From Bacillota bacterium (GTDB taxonomy: Bacteria > Bacillota > Clostridia > Christensenellales > Aristaeellaceae): DNA of 26,715 bases. The DNA is taken from the NCBI GenBank assembly GCA_023435435.1, contig JAEYRW010000124.1, positions 1 through 26,715 on the forward strand. Direction: 5' to 3'. The notes under the pieces are model-generated. The model ran no database searches. It was given only the letters and a program-made list of their open reading frames with translations, and was not told the DNA's origin. A program made the translations under genes and the position numbers. Positions 23,610 to 26,715 of the stretch are shown piece by piece; position 1 is the stretch's first letter; each line of letters begins with the position of its first letter.

Positions 23610-26600
23610 ATGAGACTTCCGGACTGGATGAATCCCCAGGTCATGCACATCAATCGTGAGGATCCCCGCGCAACGTTGGTTCCCTTCGCGTGCGAGGGCT
23701 CCGCGCTGGCGGACGACCGCGGGCTTTCCCCCTATTACAGGCTTTTGAACGGGACATGGGAATTCAAGTACTTCGAGGACGGCGTGCTGCCCGCGGGCTT
23801 CGAGCAGCCGGAATACGACGGCGACTTCGACGAGCTGGACGTGCCCTCCAACTGGCAGATGCACAGCTACGACATCCCGCATTACACCAACGTCAATTAT
23901 CCCATTCCCTGCGATCCGCCCTTTGTGCCGGACAAAAATCCCGTGGGCGTCTATCGCCGCGCGTTCACCATGCCCGAGGACTGGGAGGACAGCCGGGTTC
24001 TCATCAACTTTGACGGCGTGAACAGCTGCTATTACGTGTATGTCAACGGCGAAATGGCGGGCTTCTCCAAGGTGCCCCACATGCCCGCCGAGTTTGACAT
24101 CACCGAGCTTGTGACCCCCGGTGACAACCTTGTGGTTGTTGAGGTGCGCAAGTGGTCGGACGGCACTTACCTCGAGGACCAGGATTTCTGGCGGCTTTCG
24201 GGCATCTTCCGCGACGTGTACCTGCTGGGCCTTCCCGAGACCACGGTGCGCGACGTCGTGACCCGCGCGGACCTGGTCAACGACTACAAGGACGGCGTGC
24301 TCGAGGCGGACGTGGAGCTGGTCAACTTCTCCGGCGACGACCGCGCGGCAAACCTGACCATGAAGCTCCTTGAAAAGGGCGCGGTCATCGGTGAAAAGGA
24401 AATCGAGCTCGTGCTCGCGGCGGACGGCCCGACGGTGGTTCATGTAAAGCTCGAAGTGGCGAACTGCGACCGCTGGACGGCCGAGACGCCGAATCTGTAC
24501 ACGCTTCTGGTTTCGCTCCACTCCGACGACGGCGAGGTCGTTCAGCGGGTCGACGTGGGCTTTAAAAAGGTGGAAATCCGGGATCAGCAGCTCTTCGTCA
24601 ACGGCGTTTCCGTGAAGCTGCGGGGCGTGAACCGCCACGATACCCATTCGGAGCTGGGTCACGTGACGCCCATGGAGTCCCTGATCAAGGACATCGAACT
24701 CATGAAGCAGTATAACGTCAACACCGTGCGCACCTCCCACTATCCCAACGACCCGCGCTGGCTGAAGCTGTGCGACGAGTACGGCCTCTACGTCATCGAC
24801 GAGGCCGACCTCGAGTGCCACGGCATGGTGGTGCCCGGCGTGCTGGCGGGACAGGCGTACGACGACAAGAACAACACCTGGCACATGCTTTCCGACAGCG
24901 ACGACTGGACGCTTGCCTACGTTGACCGCGCGGAGCGCATGGTGGCCCGCGACCTCAATCACGCATCCATCATCATCTGGTCCCTGGGCAACGAGTCCGG
25001 CTACGGCAAGAACCATCAGGCCATGAAGGACCGCATCCTCGAGATGGACGACACGCGCCCCATTCACTACGAGCGCGACAAGGAGCTTCTCACCACCGAC
25101 ATCTCCTCCGTTATGTATCCCACCATGGAGACGCTGACGGCGGAGGGCGAATCCGACAATCCCAAGCCTTACTTCATGTGCGAGTATGCCCACGCCATGG
25201 GCCTCGGGCCCGGTTCCCTGCGCGAGTACTGGGAGACCATCTACGCCCACAGGCGGCTCATCGGCGGCTGTGTGTGGGAGTGGGTCGATCACGGCATGCT
25301 GTGCGTGGACGAAGACGGACAGGAGTATTACGCCTACGGCGGCGATTTCGGCGACGAACCCAACGACGCCAACTTCTGCGTTGACGCGCTCAACTATCCC
25401 GACCGCACGCCGCACACGGGCCTCATCGAAATGAAAAAGGCCTACGAGCCCGTGAAGTTTTCGCTCTCCGGAAAGACGCTCACAGTGAAAAATCTTTTCG
25501 CCTTCCAGACGCTGGATGACCTGGACGGCGTGTGGGCCCTGAAGCGCGAGGGCGAGCAGATCGCCCGCGGCAGGCTCGACCTTACCGGCATCGCGCCCTA
25601 CGGCGAAAAGGCCGTCGAGCTGCCCTTCGAACTGCCCGAGGACGGCGAATGTTTTCTCGAAATCACCGTTGCCGAGGCGTTTGAGACCAAGTGGGCCGAG
25701 CGCGGGCACATTGTGACGGTGGAGCAGATTCGGCTGAACGTGGAGCCGGCGGTCTACACGGTTTCGCCCGACGAGATGCCGGAGCTGCTGCTCGACGCGG
25801 AGGACGGCGCCGCGGCGATCTACGGCGAGGATTTTTCCGTCGTGTTTGACCCGGTGACGGGCGAGCTGGTGAGCTGGGAAAAGGCGGGCGTTCCCCTGAT
25901 CGGGTCCGCGCCGCGCTTCAACGCCTGGCGCGCGCCCATCGACAATGATGTGCATCAGAAGGAAAAGTGGCACAAGCTGGGCCTTGAGGATCTCCAGGCG
26001 CGCGTGGAAGAGTTTGCCTGCGAGCAGGTTGACCGCGCGGTGGTAAAGGTGGTTGTGCAGTCCGTGCACGGCGCCTACACGGTTTCGCCCGTGATCCGCA
26101 CGGTGTTCACCTACACCGTCTTCGGCTCCGGCGACGTGCGGCTGGACGTGCAGTTCATTCCCTTGCGGGAGCTGACCTGGCTTCCCAAGCTGGGCGTTCA
26201 GATGACCTTGCCCGAGCGGTTCGACCGCGTGCTCTGGTTTGGCCGCGGCCCCCATGAGAATTATCCGGACATGAAGTGGTCGGCCAATGTCGGCTTGTAT
26301 TCCGCCCTCGTCGAGGACCTGCACGAGCCCTACGTGCGGCCCCAGGAGAACGGCGCGCGCGCAGACGTGCGGGCGCTGGCGGTCACCGACATCCTCGGGA
26401 ACGGGCTGATGTTCATCGCCGAAAAATCTTACGGCGAAGGCTTCAGCTTCACCGCCCACAACTACGCCGACAAGGCCCTCGACGAAGCCAAGCACACCAA
26501 CGAGCTGGAAACCGAGGACGAGGTGACCCTCTCCATCGACTACCGCCAGTGCGGTCTCGGCTCCAACATCTGCGGTCCCGAGCCGCAGGAGCAGTACAAG

Positions 26601-26702
26601 CTCTACCTGAACGGGGAGGTCTCCTATTCCTTCGTCATGAAGCCCTATTCCCGGCAGCTGGGCGAGTTCATGACATTCGCGCGGGTGACGCCGGAGGAGT
26701 GA
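23610..26702 (+). CDS. lacZ: GH2 beta-galactosidase (LacZ type)
   Basis: A 1030-residue glycoside hydrolase family 2 enzyme with full LacZ architecture. The N-terminal jelly roll is at about 40-205 (PSNWQMHSYDIPHYTNVNYP, YLEDQDFWRLSGIFRDV), followed by a beta-sandwich, and the TIM barrel is at about 320-610. The acid/base is Glu462 in SLGNES, and the nucleophile is Glu525 in MCEYAHAMG. GGCVWEWVDHG follows, and the C-terminal beta-galactosidase small chain runs from about 750 to 1025 (WFGRGPHENYPDMK). GGGAGGG lies 6 nt before the ATG, in the tail of yicI. There is no signal peptide. With alpha-xylosidase it could remove galactose from xyloglucan side chains; lactose is equally possible. The gene is complete, ending 13 bp before the window edge. 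Confidence 0.96.
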   Translation: MRLPDWMNPQVMHINREDPRATLVPFACEGSALADDRGLSPYYRLLNGTWEFKYFEDGVLPAGFEQPEYDGDFDELDVPSNWQMHSYDIPHYTNVNYPIPCDPPFVPDKNPVGVYRRAFTMPEDWEDSRVLINFDGVNSCYYVYVNGEMAGFSKVPHMPAEFDITELVTPGDNLVVVEVRKWSDGTYLEDQDFWRLSGIFRDVYLLGLPETTVRDVVTRADLVNDYKDGVLEADVELVNFSGDDRAANLTMKLLEKGAVIGEKEIELVLAADGPTVVHVKLEVANCDRWTAETPNLYTLLVSLHSDDGEVVQRVDVGFKKVEIRDQQLFVNGVSVKLRGVNRHDTHSELGHVTPMESLIKDIELMKQYNVNTVRTSHYPNDPRWLKLCDEYGLYVIDEADLECHGMVVPGVLAGQAYDDKNNTWHMLSDSDDWTLAYVDRAERMVARDLNHASIIIWSLGNESGYGKNHQAMKDRILEMDDTRPIHYERDKELLTTDISSVMYPTMETLTAEGESDNPKPYFMCEYAHAMGLGPGSLREYWETIYAHRRLIGGCVWEWVDHGMLCVDEDGQEYYAYGGDFGDEPNDANFCVDALNYPDRTPHTGLIEMKKAYEPVKFSLSGKTLTVKNLFAFQTLDDLDGVWALKREGEQIARGRLDLTGIAPYGEKAVELPFELPEDGECFLEITVAEAFETKWAERGHIVTVEQIRLNVEPAVYTVSPDEMPELLLDAEDGAAAIYGEDFSVVFDPVTGELVSWEKAGVPLIGSAPRFNAWRAPIDNDVHQKEKWHKLGLEDLQARVEEFACEQVDRAVVKVVVQSVHGAYTVSPVIRTVFTYTVFGSGDVRLDVQFIPLRELTWLPKLGVQMTLPERFDRVLWFGRGPHENYPDMKWSANVGLYSALVEDLHEPYVRPQENGARADVRALAVTDILGNGLMFIAEKSYGEGFSFTAHNYADKALDEAKHTNELETEDEVTLSIDYRQCGLGSNICGPEPQEQYKLYLNGEVSYSFVMKPYSRQLGEFMTFARVTPEE

Positions 26703-26715
26703 CACAGGCCGGGGG

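Noticed and set aside
22047..26705. A 1552-codon open frame on the strand opposite yicI and lacZ
   Set aside because: It is antisense to two genes with intact catalytic motifs. In GC-rich DNA with strong codon bias such long antisense frames arise by chance. The translation is rich in His, Val, Arg and Gly without any recognisable domain.

Overview
The window is about 26.7 kb of GC-rich bacterial chromosome. The gene order ylxM-ffh-rpsP-khpA-rimM-trmD, strong purine-rich ribosome binding sites, TTGACA/TATAAT-type promoters, and QueT, SatD/DUF3307 and DUF5685 family genes point to a GC-rich member of the Bacillota, most likely class Clostridia. This assignment is inferred from gene content. 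No rRNA, tRNA, CRISPR array, phage gene or intact insertion sequence was seen.

Layout. (1) 1-1317: a hairpin-rich intergenic repeat and a URO-D/MtaA-fold gene on the minus strand. (2) 1552-3804: a secreted cell-wall hydrolase with five SH3-like repeats, two peptidoglycan-binding repeats and a C-terminal NlpC/P60 domain. (3) 8198-3879 (minus): a translation/secretion operon, ylxM-ffh-rpsP-khpA-[EEP hydrolase]-rimM-trmD. It is split by an intrinsic terminator just before the EEP gene, and no rplS follows. (4) 8286-9314: a second copy of the hairpin repeat and a sugar-isomerase-like TIM-barrel gene. (5) 9437-10811: a CrtO-like acyltransferase overlapping a PHP-domain hydrolase. (6) 10936-11802: an AT-rich MerR regulator fused to a VOC/PhnB-like domain, with a MerR-type 19-bp-spacer promoter. 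(7) 11972-13057: a QueT transporter with a preQ1-riboswitch-like leader, back to back with a stand-alone riboflavin kinase. (8) 13124-15580: a tight operon SatD-DUF3307-GNAT-DUF402. (9) 15615-16121: no convincing gene, but a near-consensus minus-strand promoter and a minus-strand intrinsic terminator about 470 nt apart, i.e. a candidate non-coding RNA. (10) 16140-21196: an ECF-type sigma factor with a 370-residue winged-helix-containing extension, divergent from an Hsp70-DUF5685-J-protein cassette. (11) 21200-26702: a third copy of the hairpin repeat, then an alpha-xylosidase (yicI) / beta-galactosidase (lacZ) operon.

How the parts work together. The ffh operon is core translation and secretion machinery. 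The Hsp70 and J-protein genes form a self-contained secondary chaperone system beside a sigma factor that may control it. The yicI-lacZ pair could strip xylose and galactose from xyloglucan-type oligosaccharides. The observations most worth follow-up are the intergenic repeat family with compensatory base changes in its hairpins, the unassigned 470-nt transcription unit, the preQ1-like leader of queT, the sigma-wHTH / Hsp70 / Cys-tailed J-protein neighbourhood, and the attenuator inside the ribosomal operon.
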